Assembly (NCBI GenBank): GCA_947475855.1
Contig: CANJPN010000110.1
Span: 1 to 14,016 of the forward strand
Origin: Bradyrhizobiaceae bacterium
Lineage (GTDB): Bacteria; Pseudomonadota; Alphaproteobacteria; Rhizobiales; Hyphomicrobiaceae
Reading direction: 5' to 3'
Length of the DNA stretch: 14,016 nucleotides
How positions within the stretch are numbered: the stretch's first letter is position 1; each line of letters begins with the position of its first letter. Positions 6,117 through 13,963 of the stretch are shown here, one piece after another. The notes beneath the pieces are model-generated. The model did no database searches. It had not been told where the DNA came from and was given only the letters and a program-made list of their open reading frames with translations. Position numbers and translations under genes: made by a program.

Positions 6117-7973
6117 TCAACTCTGCTTGCGAGGGTCGGCGGCGTCGTCGATCATCAGCTCGATCTTTTCGCGGCCTCCCCAGCTGTCGCGGCGCAGAGT
6201 ACCGGCGACGTGGATCGGCATGCCGCCAGTGCCGAGCAGCGTTTCGCCGAGCGGCTGACCGATCGCACGGAACGCGATGCCGTCGATCTTGGAGGCGTCG
6301 CCGGCTTCGAGGGTGACGCGGACGTGGGCTTCTCCCATCACCTTGGCGAACTTGACGCGGTGGGCAGGAAAGACGAAGCGCGGCTGCGGATTGCCTTGGC
6401 CGTAGGGGCCGGCCTGTTCGATCAGGTTGATCAGCTTGTCGTTGACACCTGCAGGCGTGATGGCGCCGTCGATTTCGAGCGTGGCGGCGGAGCGGGCGGC
6501 ACCCGCTTCTGCTCGAACGTTCTCGATCAGGAAGGCGCGGGCGGCTTCGAGGCGGGACTTCTCAACGGTGAGGCCGGCGGCCATTGCGTGACCGCCGCCT
6601 TTGACCAGCAGCCCCGCTGTCGCCGCGGCGCGTACGGCCTTTCCGATATCGACGCCGGTGATGGAGCGGAGCGAGCCGGTGCCTTGGCCCTTGCCGCTGC
6701 CGGAGCCGTCTTTCTCCCAGGCGATGACGCAGCTCGGGCGTCTGAAGCGCTCGGTGAGGCGGCTCGAGACGAGGCCGACGACGCCCTTGTGCCACGTGTC
6801 GGAACCCAAGATCAGCAGCGGCAATGCCGGGTCGGCGTCGACCATCACTTCGGCTTCGGCGAGTGCTGCCGACAGCATCTCCGTCTCTATCGATTTGCGC
6901 TCGCGGTTGAGTTTGTCGAGCTGGACGGCGATCCGAGCCGCTTCCGTCTCGTCCTCGAAGGTCAAGAGGCGCGCGCCAAGTGCAGCGTCGCCTATGCGGC
7001 CACCGGCGTTGATGCGGGGACCCAGCACAAAACCGAGCGTGTAGGTGGTCGGCGGCTGGTTGAGGCCGGCGGCATCGATCAGCGCGCGCAGGCCGATGTT
7101 CTCGCGCTGGCGCATGACTGCGAGGCCACGTGTGACATAGGCGCGATTGAGGCCCTGCAGCGGGACGACATCGCAGACCGTTGCGAGCGCGACGAGGTCG
7201 AGCATCGAGAGCAAAGGCGGCTCGGCTGCTCCGTTGCCGTAAGCGCCACGTCGGCGCAGCTCGCGGGTCGCCGCGACGATCGTCATGAACGTGACGCCGG
7301 CGGCGCAGAGGTGGCCAAGGCCGGAGATATCGTCCTGGCGGTTGGGGTTCACGACGGCGGCTACGTCGGGCAGCTTCTCGTCGGCTTGGTGGTGGTCGAT
7401 GACGATTACGTCGGTGCCGAGCTTCCTGGCGACGGCGAGAGGCTCGAAACTGGTGGTGCCGCAATCGACCGTTACGATGAGGCCGGCCCCTTCCTTGACC
7501 AGCGTTTCGATGGCTGCGGGATTGGGACCATAGCCCTCGAAGATGCGGTCTGGAATGTAGATGCGGGCGCGTATGCCGTGATGGCCGAGCCATCGCGCCA
7601 TCAGCGCCGACGAACAGGCGCCGTCGACGTCGTAGTCGCCGAATACAGCGACGTTCTGGTGCTTCTGGACAGCATCGGCAAGGCGGGCTGCCGCGACGTC
7701 CATATCCTGGAGGACGCTGGGGTCCGGCATCAACGCCTTGATGGTTGGTTCGAGGACGAGTGGAACTTCGTCGATGCCGACGCCACGGGCGGCAAGCACA
7801 CGTCCCAGCAGCTCGGGAATGCCGTGACGCTGGCTTATCGCGAGGGCGATGTTGCGCTGGCCGGGCGCCAAGCGCTCGCGCCATTGGAAACCGCGCGCGG
7901 AATTCTCTACGCCGAGATAGGCCGCCTGTTCCTCGGTGCTGATTGCTGCTTTGCGACGCGCTGGTGCCGACAT
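6117..7973 (-). CDS. recJ: Single-stranded-DNA-specific 5'-3' exonuclease RecJ
   Basis: RecJ degrades single-stranded DNA 5' to 3' in recombination repair and mismatch excision. The 618-residue protein belongs to the DHH phosphoesterase superfamily. The metal-binding motif FGDYDVDG is at 111-118, VTVDCGTT at 168-174, and the name-giving DHH at 193-195 (VIDHHQAD). The DHHA1 domain follows with HKGVVGLVSSRL near 395-406 and GGGHAMAAG near 459-467, and then the C-terminal OB-like domain. Length and motif order fit an intact alphaproteobacterial RecJ. A short Gly/Ser-rich insertion (about 423-433) sits before the GSLRS segment. GGAGGG lies 5 bases before the ATG at 7973. The gene is transcribed divergently from the short-chain dehydrogenase gene. 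Confidence 0.97.
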   Translation of the reverse strand: MSAPARRKAAISTEEQAAYLGVENSARGFQWRERLAPGQRNIALAISQRHGIPELLGRVLAARGVGIDEVPLVLEPTIKALMPDPSVLQDMDVAAARLADAVQKHQNVAVFGDYDVDGACSSALMARWLGHHGIRARIYIPDRIFEGYGPNPAAIETLVKEGAGLIVTVDCGTTSFEPLAVARKLGTDVIVIDHHQADEKLPDVAAVVNPNRQDDISGLGHLCAAGVTFMTIVAATRELRRRGAYGNGAAEPPLLSMLDLVALATVCDVVPLQGLNRAYVTRGLAVMRQRENIGLRALIDAAGLNQPPTTYTLGFVLGPRINAGGRIGDAALGARLLTFEDETEAARIAVQLDKLNRERKSIETEMLSAALAEAEVMVDADPALPLLILGSDTWHKGVVGLVSSRLTERFRRPSCVIAWEKDGSGSGKGQGTGSLRSITGVDIGKAVRAAATAGLLVKGGGHAMAAGLTVEKSRLEAARAFLIENVRAEAGAARSAATLEIDGAITPAGVNDKLINLIEQAGPYGQGNPQPRFVFPAHRVKFAKVMGEAHVRVTLEAGDASKIDGIAFRAIGQPLGETLLGTGGMPIHVAGTLRRDSWGGREKIELMIDDAADPRKQS

Positions 7974-8175
7974 TGGGACCCTCCGTAGAACTTGCGAGTT
8001 TACGGATATCCCGATGCCGGTGCGACCGCTGTGACGGTTGTAGGGGCATTGAGCTGGGGAAAACTATGGGGCGGGAACGAGATTTCGAGGCCGGAGCGAT
8101 CGTTCGGTGGCGCATGACAAACGGGCGTGCGCGTGCTTGTGTTTGCCACTGTGCGTTCAGACGCGGGAGGCAAGC
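7974..8175. promoter_or_regulatory. Divergent intergenic region between recJ and the SDR gene
   Basis: This 202-base gap separates two divergent genes, so it should hold the promoter of each. A small inverted repeat, CGACCG-CTGTGA-CGGTTG, is at 8023-8040. The SDR ribosome-binding site GGGAGG is at 8165-8170. I could not assign -35/-10 hexamers with confidence. Confidence 0.4.
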
Positions 8176-9054
8176 ATGACGACACTGTCGGGGAAGACGG
8201 TGCTGATCACCGGAGCAAGCCGGGGGATCGGGCTCGCCATTGCGCTCAGGGCTGCGCGCGACGGCGCCAATATTGCGGTACTGGCCAAAACGGCGGACGA
8301 GAATCCCAAGCTGCCGGGCACAATCCATTCGGCGGCTGCCGAGATCGAGAAAGCCGGCGGCAAGGCACTGCCGATCCAATGCGATATTCGTTTCGAGGAG
8401 CAGATCGAGGCGGCTGTCGCAGCGACGGTGGCGAAGTTCGGTGGGATCGACGTTTGCGTGAACAACGCGTCGGCTATTTCGCTGTCGACGCTGGAGAAAA
8501 CCGATCTCAAGCGTGCGGACCTGATGTTCCAGATCAATGCGCGGGGCACGCTGGCGACAACGAAAGCATGTCTTCCGTATCTGAAGAAGTCTGCGAACCC
8601 GCACGTGCTGATGCTGTCGCCGCCGCTCGACATGAACCCGCGCTGGTTCTCGGGCAACGTCGCCTATTCGATCGCGAAGTACGGGATGAGTCTTGCGGTG
8701 CTGGGGCTCGCCGACGAACTTGGGAAGGACGGCATCGCGGTCAATGCGCTGTGGCCGCGGACGACGATTGCGACATCGGCAATCAACAACCTGCTCGGCG
8801 GGGACATCGTGATGCGGATGAGCCGCAAGCCGGAGATCCTGGCGGATGCGGCGCATTTGATCTTCACGCAGCCGTCGAAGGTATTCACCGGCCGGTTCCT
8901 GATCGACGATACGTTCCTGCACGAGGTCGGCGGCGTGACGGATTTCGAGGGTTATCGCGTGGACAAGTCGATGGAGCTTGCCCCGGACTTCTTCGTGCCT
9001 GTGGGCATACCTGCTCCGCCCGGTGTGGTGTTATCGAAGCGTGGGTTGCGGTAG
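8176..9054 (+). CDS. HSDL2-like short-chain dehydrogenase/reductase
   Basis: The 292-residue protein is a classical-fold short-chain dehydrogenase. The cofactor loop TGASRGIG is at 12-19, NNAS at 96-99, and the catalytic Ser148 (LSPPLDMNPRWF), Tyr164 and Lys168 (YSIAKYGMS) are all present. The LSPPL context, YSIAKYGMS and VNALWPRTTIATSA match the dehydrogenase domain of HSDL2 (hydroxysteroid dehydrogenase-like 2). The C-terminal SCP2 sterol-carrier domain of animal HSDL2 is absent. Bacterial members are thought to act in lipid or fatty-acid metabolism, but the substrate is unknown. The ATG at 8176 is chosen because GGGAGG lies 5 bases before it and the TGxxxGxG motif then falls at the usual place. 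The alcohol dehydrogenase follows on the same strand after a palindromic element, so cotranscription is possible. Confidence 0.93.
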   Translation: MTTLSGKTVLITGASRGIGLAIALRAARDGANIAVLAKTADENPKLPGTIHSAAAEIEKAGGKALPIQCDIRFEEQIEAAVAATVAKFGGIDVCVNNASAISLSTLEKTDLKRADLMFQINARGTLATTKACLPYLKKSANPHVLMLSPPLDMNPRWFSGNVAYSIAKYGMSLAVLGLADELGKDGIAVNALWPRTTIATSAINNLLGGDIVMRMSRKPEILADAAHLIFTQPSKVFTGRFLIDDTFLHEVGGVTDFEGYRVDKSMELAPDFFVPVGIPAPPGVVLSKRGLR

Positions 9055-9057
9055 GGG

Positions 9058-9153
9058 CGTAGGTCGGGTCAAGCAGCGCATGGCGTTGAGCGACCAGACT
9101 CTTCGATCCTTGCCGTGGAATGTCGGGTCGCGCAGGGCTTGACCCGACCTACG
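9058..9153. repeat. Extragenic element with 17-base perfect inverted repeats
   Basis: Arms at 9058-9074 (CGTAGGTCGGGTCAAGC) and 9137-9153 are perfect reverse complements enclosing 62 bases. The element starts 4 bases after the SDR stop codon and ends just before the alcohol dehydrogenase ribosome-binding site. It fills nearly the whole gap. It looks like a repetitive extragenic palindrome or a very small mobile element with terminal inverted repeats; it codes for nothing. Confidence 0.8.
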
Positions 9154-9168
9154 AAGGAGCTTGGCAGA

Positions 9169-10329
9169 ATGAAAATACGTGCAGCCGTGCTGGAAGAGAT
9201 GCAGCGTCCGCGTCCGTATGCGACGTCGCGGCCGATGGTGATCGGCGATGTCGATCTCGATCCGCCGGGGGAGGGCGAACTGCTCCTCAAGATCCATGCG
9301 GCGGGGCTGTGCCACTCGGATCTTTCCACCATCAACGGCGACCGTCCTCGCCAGATGCCGATGGTGCTTGGGCACGAGGCTGCGGCAGAAGTGATGGAAG
9401 CCGGCAAGGGTGTGAGCGACATCAAGGCCGGCGATCACGTCGTGCTGGTGTTCATGCCGAGCTGCGGGCATTGCCTGCCATGTGCCGAAGGCCGGCCGGC
9501 GTTGTGCGAGCCCGGTGCGAAGGCGAACGGGGCCGGAACTCTTTTGTCCGGCGGTATGCGGCTCACGCGCAAGGGGCAGACCGTTTTCCATCACATCGGA
9601 GTGTCAGCTTATGCAGAGTATGCGGTCGTATCTCGGCGCTCGGTGATCAAGGTGGATCGCACGCTGCCTTACGAAGAAGCGGCGCTGTTCGGTTGCGCCG
9701 TCGTGACGGGGGCGGGCGCTGTCATCAACACCGCGAAGGTACCGGCGGGATCTTCGGTTGCCGTGGTTGGGCTCGGCGGCGTCGGGCTGATGGCCGTGAT
9801 GGCGGCAAAGCTCGCGGGATGCCGGCAGATCGTGGCGGTCGATATGTTGCGGACCAAGCTCGATCTGGCGATGACGTGCGGGGCGACCCACGCGGTGGAG
9901 GTGAAGGCCGGTGTCGATGCGGTCGAGGCGGTGAAGGATGTGACCGGCGGCGGCGTCGATTTCGGATTCGAGATGGCGGGCTCCGCCAAGGCGCTGGAGC
10001 TTGCCTACAAGATCACGCGACGTGGCGGCATGACAGTCACGGCGAGCTTGCCACATCCGACGCACACGGTGCCCATTCCGGTGACCAATCTCGTCGCAGA
10101 GGAACGGACGCTGAAAGGCAGCTATGTCGGCAGTTGCGTGCCGGAAAGGGACATTCCGCGGTTCATCGCGCTCTACCAGCAGGGGCTGCTGCCGGTCGAC
10201 AAATTGATGAGCGAGCGGATCGGGCTCGACGACATCAACGAAGGCTTCGACCGGCTCGCGGATGGCGCAAGCGTCCGTCAGATATTGTTGCCGGCGGGCA
10301 AAGGGGTGTCGTCGTCGGGTGCCGGCTGA
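9169..10329 (+). CDS. Zinc-dependent alcohol dehydrogenase (MDR family)
   Basis: The 386-residue enzyme is a medium-chain zinc dehydrogenase that oxidises an alcohol or reduces an aldehyde with NAD(P). Catalytic zinc ligands are Cys48 (GLCHSD), His69-Glu70 (GHEA) and Cys176 (LFGCAVVTG). The structural zinc site is complete, with Cys99, 102, 105 and 113. The Rossmann motif GLGGVG is at 201-206, with a probable cofactor-selecting Asp in VAVDMLRTK that would favour NAD. Length and motifs resemble the class III-like group, but the GSH-type formaldehyde dehydrogenase assignment is not supported strongly enough to claim. The ATG at 9169 is chosen because AAGGAG lies 9 bases before it; an in-frame start at 9115 would lie inside the inverted-repeat element. 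The 3' end overlaps the convergent phospholipase gene by 52 bases. Confidence 0.95.
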   Translation: MKIRAAVLEEMQRPRPYATSRPMVIGDVDLDPPGEGELLLKIHAAGLCHSDLSTINGDRPRQMPMVLGHEAAAEVMEAGKGVSDIKAGDHVVLVFMPSCGHCLPCAEGRPALCEPGAKANGAGTLLSGGMRLTRKGQTVFHHIGVSAYAEYAVVSRRSVIKVDRTLPYEEAALFGCAVVTGAGAVINTAKVPAGSSVAVVGLGGVGLMAVMAAKLAGCRQIVAVDMLRTKLDLAMTCGATHAVEVKAGVDAVEAVKDVTGGGVDFGFEMAGSAKALELAYKITRRGGMTVTASLPHPTHTVPIPVTNLVAEERTLKGSYVGSCVPERDIPRFIALYQQGLLPVDKLMSERIGLDDINEGFDRLADGASVRQILLPAGKGVSSSGAG

Positions 10330-11420
10330 GGGTCGGCTGCGGTTTGGCCGAGGCGCGAGCGGTCGCTGCGCGCGAGGTAGCGCTGGGCGAGATCGGCGGT
10401 CTGATGATAGCCGACGGCGGCGCGGTTGCGTTCGAGCCAGCGGTGCGCTTCGGTCCGGCCGGCGCGGAACAACTGCGCGAGCATGTTGCGTTCGGGCGTC
10501 GCCTTGGAATCCGCGCCGAGGCTCGCTGTGTGCCGGCCTGCATCAATGATGTGAAAGCGGTGACGGCCGAGGCGGGCGAGGCGGCCTGTGCGGGGGCGGA
10601 ACCAGCCGCCGCGCCCGATCTCCTGCTGGGCCGCGACGATCATGTCGATGTCCTTCAGCAGCGGCTGGTTGAAGGTGATGTTGTTCACCTGGGCTGCGAT
10701 ATCGCGGGCGGTGCGCGGGCTCGCCGGCCGGTCGAGCGCGTTGAGTTGCACGATGAGCGTATCTTCGACAGGGCTTTCCACCGCGAGCGTTACGACATCC
10801 GGGTTGGCGGAGAAGCCGCCGTCCCAATAAGCGCGGCCCTCGATTTCCACGGCATGGTGGATCTGGGGCAGGCAGGCGGAGGCGAGCACGGCCTCGACCG
10901 ACATTTCCGCACGGCGAAAGAGGCGAGCGCGGCCGGTGCCGACATCGGTCGCTGCGATCAGCAACTCGACGCCGCTGCCGGTGTCGATGCGGAGTTTCGC
11001 GAAGTCGATGTTGGCTTCGAGCAACTTGCGGAAGGGGTCGAATCCCATCGGGTTGAAATCGTAGGGCGAGAGCATGCCGCCCATAGAGGAGAAGCTCGTC
11101 TTGGTCAGGCCCCAGAGGAACGGGTTCATGCGGACGAGATCGGAGACACCTGCGCTTTCGACTGCTTCCCACACACGGCGTAGCGTTTCGCGAGCTTCTT
11201 TGCGGCCGGCCTCGCGCCCTTTCTGATCTTGGCCGCCAACGGCGAGGCCAGAGGCCATTGCCACGGCATTCACCGCCCCAGCGCTGGTACCGCTGACCCA
11301 GCCGAACTCCAATGCTTCGTCCTGAAGCAATCGGTCGAGCACGCCCCACGTGAACGCGCCATGCGCGCCGCCCCCTTGCAAGGCGAGGTTCAACCGCTGC
11401 TTTCGCCTGAACAATGGCAT
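10278..11420 (-). CDS. Patatin-like phospholipase (RssA-like)
   Basis: The 380-residue protein is a patatin-family acyl hydrolase with a Ser-Asp dyad. Numbered from the TTG one codon upstream, the oxyanion hole GGGAHG is at 17-22, the nucleophile elbow GTSAG at 45-49 with Ser47, and the catalytic aspartate Asp200 in DGGF. All are intact. A short helical insertion rich in Lys, Arg and Glu follows residue 63. The C-terminal part (about 260-380) is Arg-rich and ends in a proline-rich tail. No signal peptide is seen, so a cytoplasmic or membrane-surface role in lipid turnover is likely. The ATG at 11420 is chosen over the adjacent TTG at 11423; no strong ribosome-binding site helps. The gene converges on the alcohol dehydrogenase gene and overlaps its 3' end. 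The natural substrate is unknown. Confidence 0.93.
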   Translation of the reverse strand: MPLFRRKQRLNLALQGGGAHGAFTWGVLDRLLQDEALEFGWVSGTSAGAVNAVAMASGLAVGGQDQKGREAGRKEARETLRRVWEAVESAGVSDLVRMNPFLWGLTKTSFSSMGGMLSPYDFNPMGFDPFRKLLEANIDFAKLRIDTGSGVELLIAATDVGTGRARLFRRAEMSVEAVLASACLPQIHHAVEIEGRAYWDGGFSANPDVVTLAVESPVEDTLIVQLNALDRPASPRTARDIAAQVNNITFNQPLLKDIDMIVAAQQEIGRGGWFRPRTGRLARLGRHRFHIIDAGRHTASLGADSKATPERNMLAQLFRAGRTEAHRWLERNRAAVGYHQTADLAQRYLARSDRSRLGQTAADPQPAPDDDTPLPAGNNI

Positions 11421-11714
11421 CAACGTTTCGATTGCCCCGTTACGCTATACGTCGCGTCGTGCGTTCTCTGGATCGATCAGCCCGCAGCTCTTCCCAATCA
11501 CCATATCATGGCGTCGTCACCATGGCGGACAAACGCGGCCAAATCGCATCTAGTGAAGCGCTTCTGACATTTGGTACCCGCCCGCAGTTGACCCCGGAAC
11601 CAAATGTCAGATGCAAAAGCTACACTAGTCTCAGTATGTTCCTAGTGTTCCGATTGGCTCCGAAATTTGCTCGCTACCAAGCTGCAGTGGGAAGCAAATG
11701 TCGGAGCCGGAACA
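11421..11714. other. Intergenic region between the SulP and phospholipase genes
   Basis: This 294-base stretch has no convincing gene. Its right half is taken up by the two tandem palindromic elements. The left part (11421-11549) should hold the promoter of the phospholipase gene, but no hexamers could be assigned. Short open frames here lack ribosome-binding sites and family resemblance. Confidence 0.6.
11550..11628. repeat. Palindromic element A, bounded by CTAGTG/CACTAG
   Basis: The element starts with CTAGTG (11550-11555) and ends with CACTAG (11623-11628). Its inner arms, CTGACATTTGGTACC at 11564-11578 and GGAACCAAATGTCAG at 11596-11610, pair at 14 of 15 bases around a 17-base loop. A 10-base palindrome (GAAGCGCTTC, 11555-11564) lies between the outer and inner arms. 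It is non-coding and shares ends and the ACATTTG core with element B, 13 bases away. Confidence 0.75.
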
Positions 11715-11718
11715 CTAG
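11642..11718. repeat. Palindromic element B, bounded by CTAGTG/CACTAG
   Basis: The left part (from 11642) reads CTAGTGTTCCG, four unpaired bases, GCTCCGA and then ATTTGCT. The right part (to 11718) reads back AGCAAAT, TCGGAGC and CGGAACACTAG. Together they form a stem of about 25 base pairs with one bulge and one mismatch. The right end overlaps the SulP stop codon: the TAG of the gene is part of the terminal CTAG. It probably belongs to the same family as element A and could also act as the 3' stem-loop of the SulP transcript. Confidence 0.78.
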
Positions 11719-13442
11719 AGCCCGCCATTCTTCGGCGCAGATGCGGTTCGCCAGTTGGCGATCGCTTCGTCGGCAGTGGCCGCATAGTGGACCAGCGGCC
11801 GTCTGAGGCCGGCGATCAGCAGGGTGCGACGAACGGACTTCCGTGTGCCGGAGAAGTAAACGCGCGTGCCAGATTTCTGTAGCTTGTGCAGGAAGGTCTC
11901 AAGTGCCTTCGCGGCCGTGGTGTCGACGAGTGGCACATCCGAAAAATCCAGAACGAAGACCTTGGGATGCTCTCCGATGCGGTCGAGCACGGAGCTGACA
12001 GTTGCTGTTGCGCCAAAAAAGTACGGACCTGATATCCTGTAGACGATGGCATTGCGGTTCAGGGTTGTGGGGTCGTATGGGGTTCGCGAGGTTCCAACGG
12101 TATCAGCTACATCGTCCGCAACAAGGTGGCCGCCTCCCTCGATTTCAATGGCTTCGGCCATACGATGCAAGAACAGGAATGCTCCGAGCGTCACACCGAC
12201 GCCGATGGCGATGATCAGATCTTCAAAGATCGTCAGAAGAAATGTCGCCATGAGAACAGTGGCATCCCCCCATGACGAACGCAGCAATCCTACAAACTCC
12301 TGCTTCTCAGCCATATTCCAAGCGATCACAGCTAGAACCGCCCCGAGACATGCGAGTGGTATGTAGGCGGCAAGTGGAGCCGCTATGAGCATGAAGATCA
12401 GAATGTAGAGAGCATGGAGCATGCCCGAGACCGGGCCGCGCGCACCCGCGCGGACGTTGGTCGCTGTTCGCGCAATCGTTCCAGTGACGCACATGCCGCC
12501 GAATATCACCGATGCAGTGTTGGCCACCCCTTGGGCGACCAACTCGCAGTTGGAGCGATGTTTCCGCCCGGACATGCCATCGGCAACCACAGCGGATAGG
12601 AGTGATTCGATTGCTCCGAGGAGTGCGATCGCGATTGCATCAGGAAGCACTGCTCGCATCTTCGCGAGACTGAAAGCGGGCAACATCGGTGCAGGAAGCG
12701 TGCTCGGTATACCGCCGAACCGGGATCCTACAGTCGCGACGTCCAGGTGCAGCATTGCCGTCAGCGCGGCTGTCACGGCGACCGCAATCAAGAGGCCCGG
12801 CCACTTGGGTCTGAGCCGTCGAAGACCAAGGATTATGCCAAGGGAGAGCAGGGAAAGGCCGACGGTAAGGGGTTTTATCGAGTAGATGCTATCCCAGATC
12901 GCCATGACTTTCGCCAGCAAGGCGGCTGGCTCGTTGACGATATCGAGACCGAGCAGCTCCTTTACTTGACTTGCGAAAATGATCACGGCGATTCCGGCTG
13001 TGAATCCGACCGTGACCGGAATTGGAATGTACTTGATGTAAGTTCCAAGGCGCAGGAGCCCGACAGCAATCATCATGACGCCGGCCATGATCGTGGCGAG
13101 CACCAGTCCGTCATAACCTTGTCGCTCGACGATCGAGGCGATCAGCACGATGAAGGCGCCGGCGGGGCCGCCGATCTGGAACCGGCTTCCACCCAGGGCC
13201 GAGATCAGAAAGCCGCCGACGATGGCGGTATAGAGCCCCTTGTCAGGTGAAAGGCCGGATCCGATGGCGATCGCCATCGAGAGCGGCAGAGCAACGATGG
13301 CGACGGTGAGCCCTGAAATGGCGTCGGCCCGGAAATCACTGGTCCGATATCCGTCCCGCAAGATCGTCACGAGCTTTGGCGTAAACAGCTCCGAGAACGT
13401 CGGTTCTTGGTGTTGCCGTGAGGCAGGTCCTGACGCATCCAT
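11715..13442 (-). CDS. SulP-family anion transporter with STAS domain
   Basis: The 575-residue inner-membrane protein has the SulP permease domain (about residues 35-430, with many hydrophobic segments) followed by a cytoplasmic STAS domain (about 462-565). The family signature runs from Glu300 to Asn330, including NTASVIFGG and TGTIARTATNV, and then GARGPVSG. The STAS loop reads DFSDVPLVDTTAAKAL (499-514). SulP proteins carry sulfate, bicarbonate, C4-dicarboxylates or other anions by proton or sodium coupling, and the sequence alone does not choose between them. The sulfur-oxidation genes elsewhere in the window make sulfate or sulfite traffic an attractive but unproven idea. The ATG at 13442 has only a weak upstream purine stretch. 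The XRE-type gene precedes it on the same strand, 97 bases away. Its stop codon lies within palindromic element B. Confidence 0.95.
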   Translation of the reverse strand: MDASGPASRQHQEPTFSELFTPKLVTILRDGYRTSDFRADAISGLTVAIVALPLSMAIAIGSGLSPDKGLYTAIVGGFLISALGGSRFQIGGPAGAFIVLIASIVERQGYDGLVLATIMAGVMMIAVGLLRLGTYIKYIPIPVTVGFTAGIAVIIFASQVKELLGLDIVNEPAALLAKVMAIWDSIYSIKPLTVGLSLLSLGIILGLRRLRPKWPGLLIAVAVTAALTAMLHLDVATVGSRFGGIPSTLPAPMLPAFSLAKMRAVLPDAIAIALLGAIESLLSAVVADGMSGRKHRSNCELVAQGVANTASVIFGGMCVTGTIARTATNVRAGARGPVSGMLHALYILIFMLIAAPLAAYIPLACLGAVLAVIAWNMAEKQEFVGLLRSSWGDATVLMATFLLTIFEDLIIAIGVGVTLGAFLFLHRMAEAIEIEGGGHLVADDVADTVGTSRTPYDPTTLNRNAIVYRISGPYFFGATATVSSVLDRIGEHPKVFVLDFSDVPLVDTTAAKALETFLHKLQKSGTRVYFSGTRKSVRRTLLIAGLRRPLVHYAATADEAIANWRTASAPKNGGL

Positions 13443-13539
13443 CGGTGTCCGTCACCTTCAAAGAAAAGGAGCGGCGTGATCGTCGGCAGTTCGTCGGCGG
13501 TCGGCGTCGCAGGCTTCTGGTTCCGGCGCGTTTCAAGCT
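13443..13539. other. Spacer between the XRE regulator and SulP genes
   Basis: The 97-base spacer holds no gene. A purine-rich segment AAGGTGACGG precedes the SulP ATG, and CGTCGG is repeated near 13484-13500. Cotranscription of the two genes is possible; no terminator is visible. Confidence 0.45.
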
Positions 13540-13842
13540 TCAATTCTTCTTGCGCCCAACTGGGTCTCTTGGCCCAACTTCTTTCGACGCTGGACCGGCC
13601 TTCTTGAAGCGCACACCGCGTCCGCTTCCTATACTCGCAGCGTCCTCGCCGATCATCTCGACACCCGCTCTGTCGAACGCGCCCACCACCTTCATCAGCG
13701 TTTCGACAACCCCGCGCACATTGCCGCTACTGGCCTCCATCCTCTGGATGGTCGGCAGGGAAACGTCTGCCAGATCGGCCAACTTCTGCTGGTCGATGCC
13801 GAGGAGGGCGCGCGCGGCCCGCATTTGAGCTGCTGTGATCAT
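13540..13842 (-). CDS. Small XRE-type helix-turn-helix regulator
   Basis: The 100-residue protein begins with a Cro/C1-type DNA-binding domain. Helices cover residues 3-14 (TAAQMRAARALL), and the helix-turn-helix spans about 17-37 (DQQKLADLADVSLPTIQRMEA). Further helices with VVETLMKVVGAFDRAGVEMI follow to residue 64. The C-terminus (about 66-100) is Gly, Lys and Arg rich and looks unstructured. Such proteins bind DNA as dimers and usually act as local repressors. The gene lies directly upstream of the SulP gene on the same strand, so control of that transporter is a reasonable guess. The ATG at 13842 is kept because the HTH domain starts at once. No toxin-like partner gene adjoins it, which argues against an antitoxin role. 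Confidence 0.85.
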   Translation of the reverse strand: MITAAQMRAARALLGIDQQKLADLADVSLPTIQRMEASSGNVRGVVETLMKVVGAFDRAGVEMIGEDAASIGSGRGVRFKKAGPASKEVGPRDPVGRKKN

Positions 13843-13934
13843 CGACGGTTCATGCTTTCGGACTCAACGGGGGTAGTGCCCCAACACGTGGTGTAAGCCC
13901 ACAGGCATGATCCGGAGCGCCGCGGCTCGGATTG
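13843..13934 (-). promoter_or_regulatory. Upstream region of the XRE regulator gene
   Basis: The 92-base gap holds a short GGGG-TAGTG-CCCC hairpin at 13870-13882 next to a CACGTG palindrome at 13885-13890. Either could be an operator of the small regulator. No promoter hexamers could be assigned. Confidence 0.35.
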
Positions 13935-13963
13935 TCAGGCGGCCGGGATTGCCGGCGGCCTGA
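13935..13963 (-). terminator. Terminator-like hairpin at the end of the edge gene
   Basis: Arms TCAGGCGGCCGG (13935-13946) and CCGGCGGCCTGA (13952-13963) pair at 11 of 12 positions around a 5-base loop GATTG. No T-run follows on either strand, so it is not a standard intrinsic terminator. It may stabilise the 3' end or be a repetitive palindrome. Confidence 0.5.

Noticed and set aside
6210..7988. 592-codon plus-strand open frame opposite recJ
   Set aside because: It is the antisense of a well-supported recJ. Long antisense frames are common in GC-rich DNA, and no family features are seen.
6562..8922. 786-codon minus-strand open frame spanning recJ and the SDR gene
   Set aside because: It is a shadow frame. 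It runs out of frame through recJ and antisense to the SDR gene, is dominated by Arg, His and Pro, and shows no domain. Both overlapped genes have clear motifs and ribosome-binding sites.
9120..11183. 687-codon plus-strand open frame across the alcohol dehydrogenase and phospholipase genes
   Set aside because: It is out of frame with the dehydrogenase and antisense to the phospholipase, with Arg/Gly-rich low-complexity translation.
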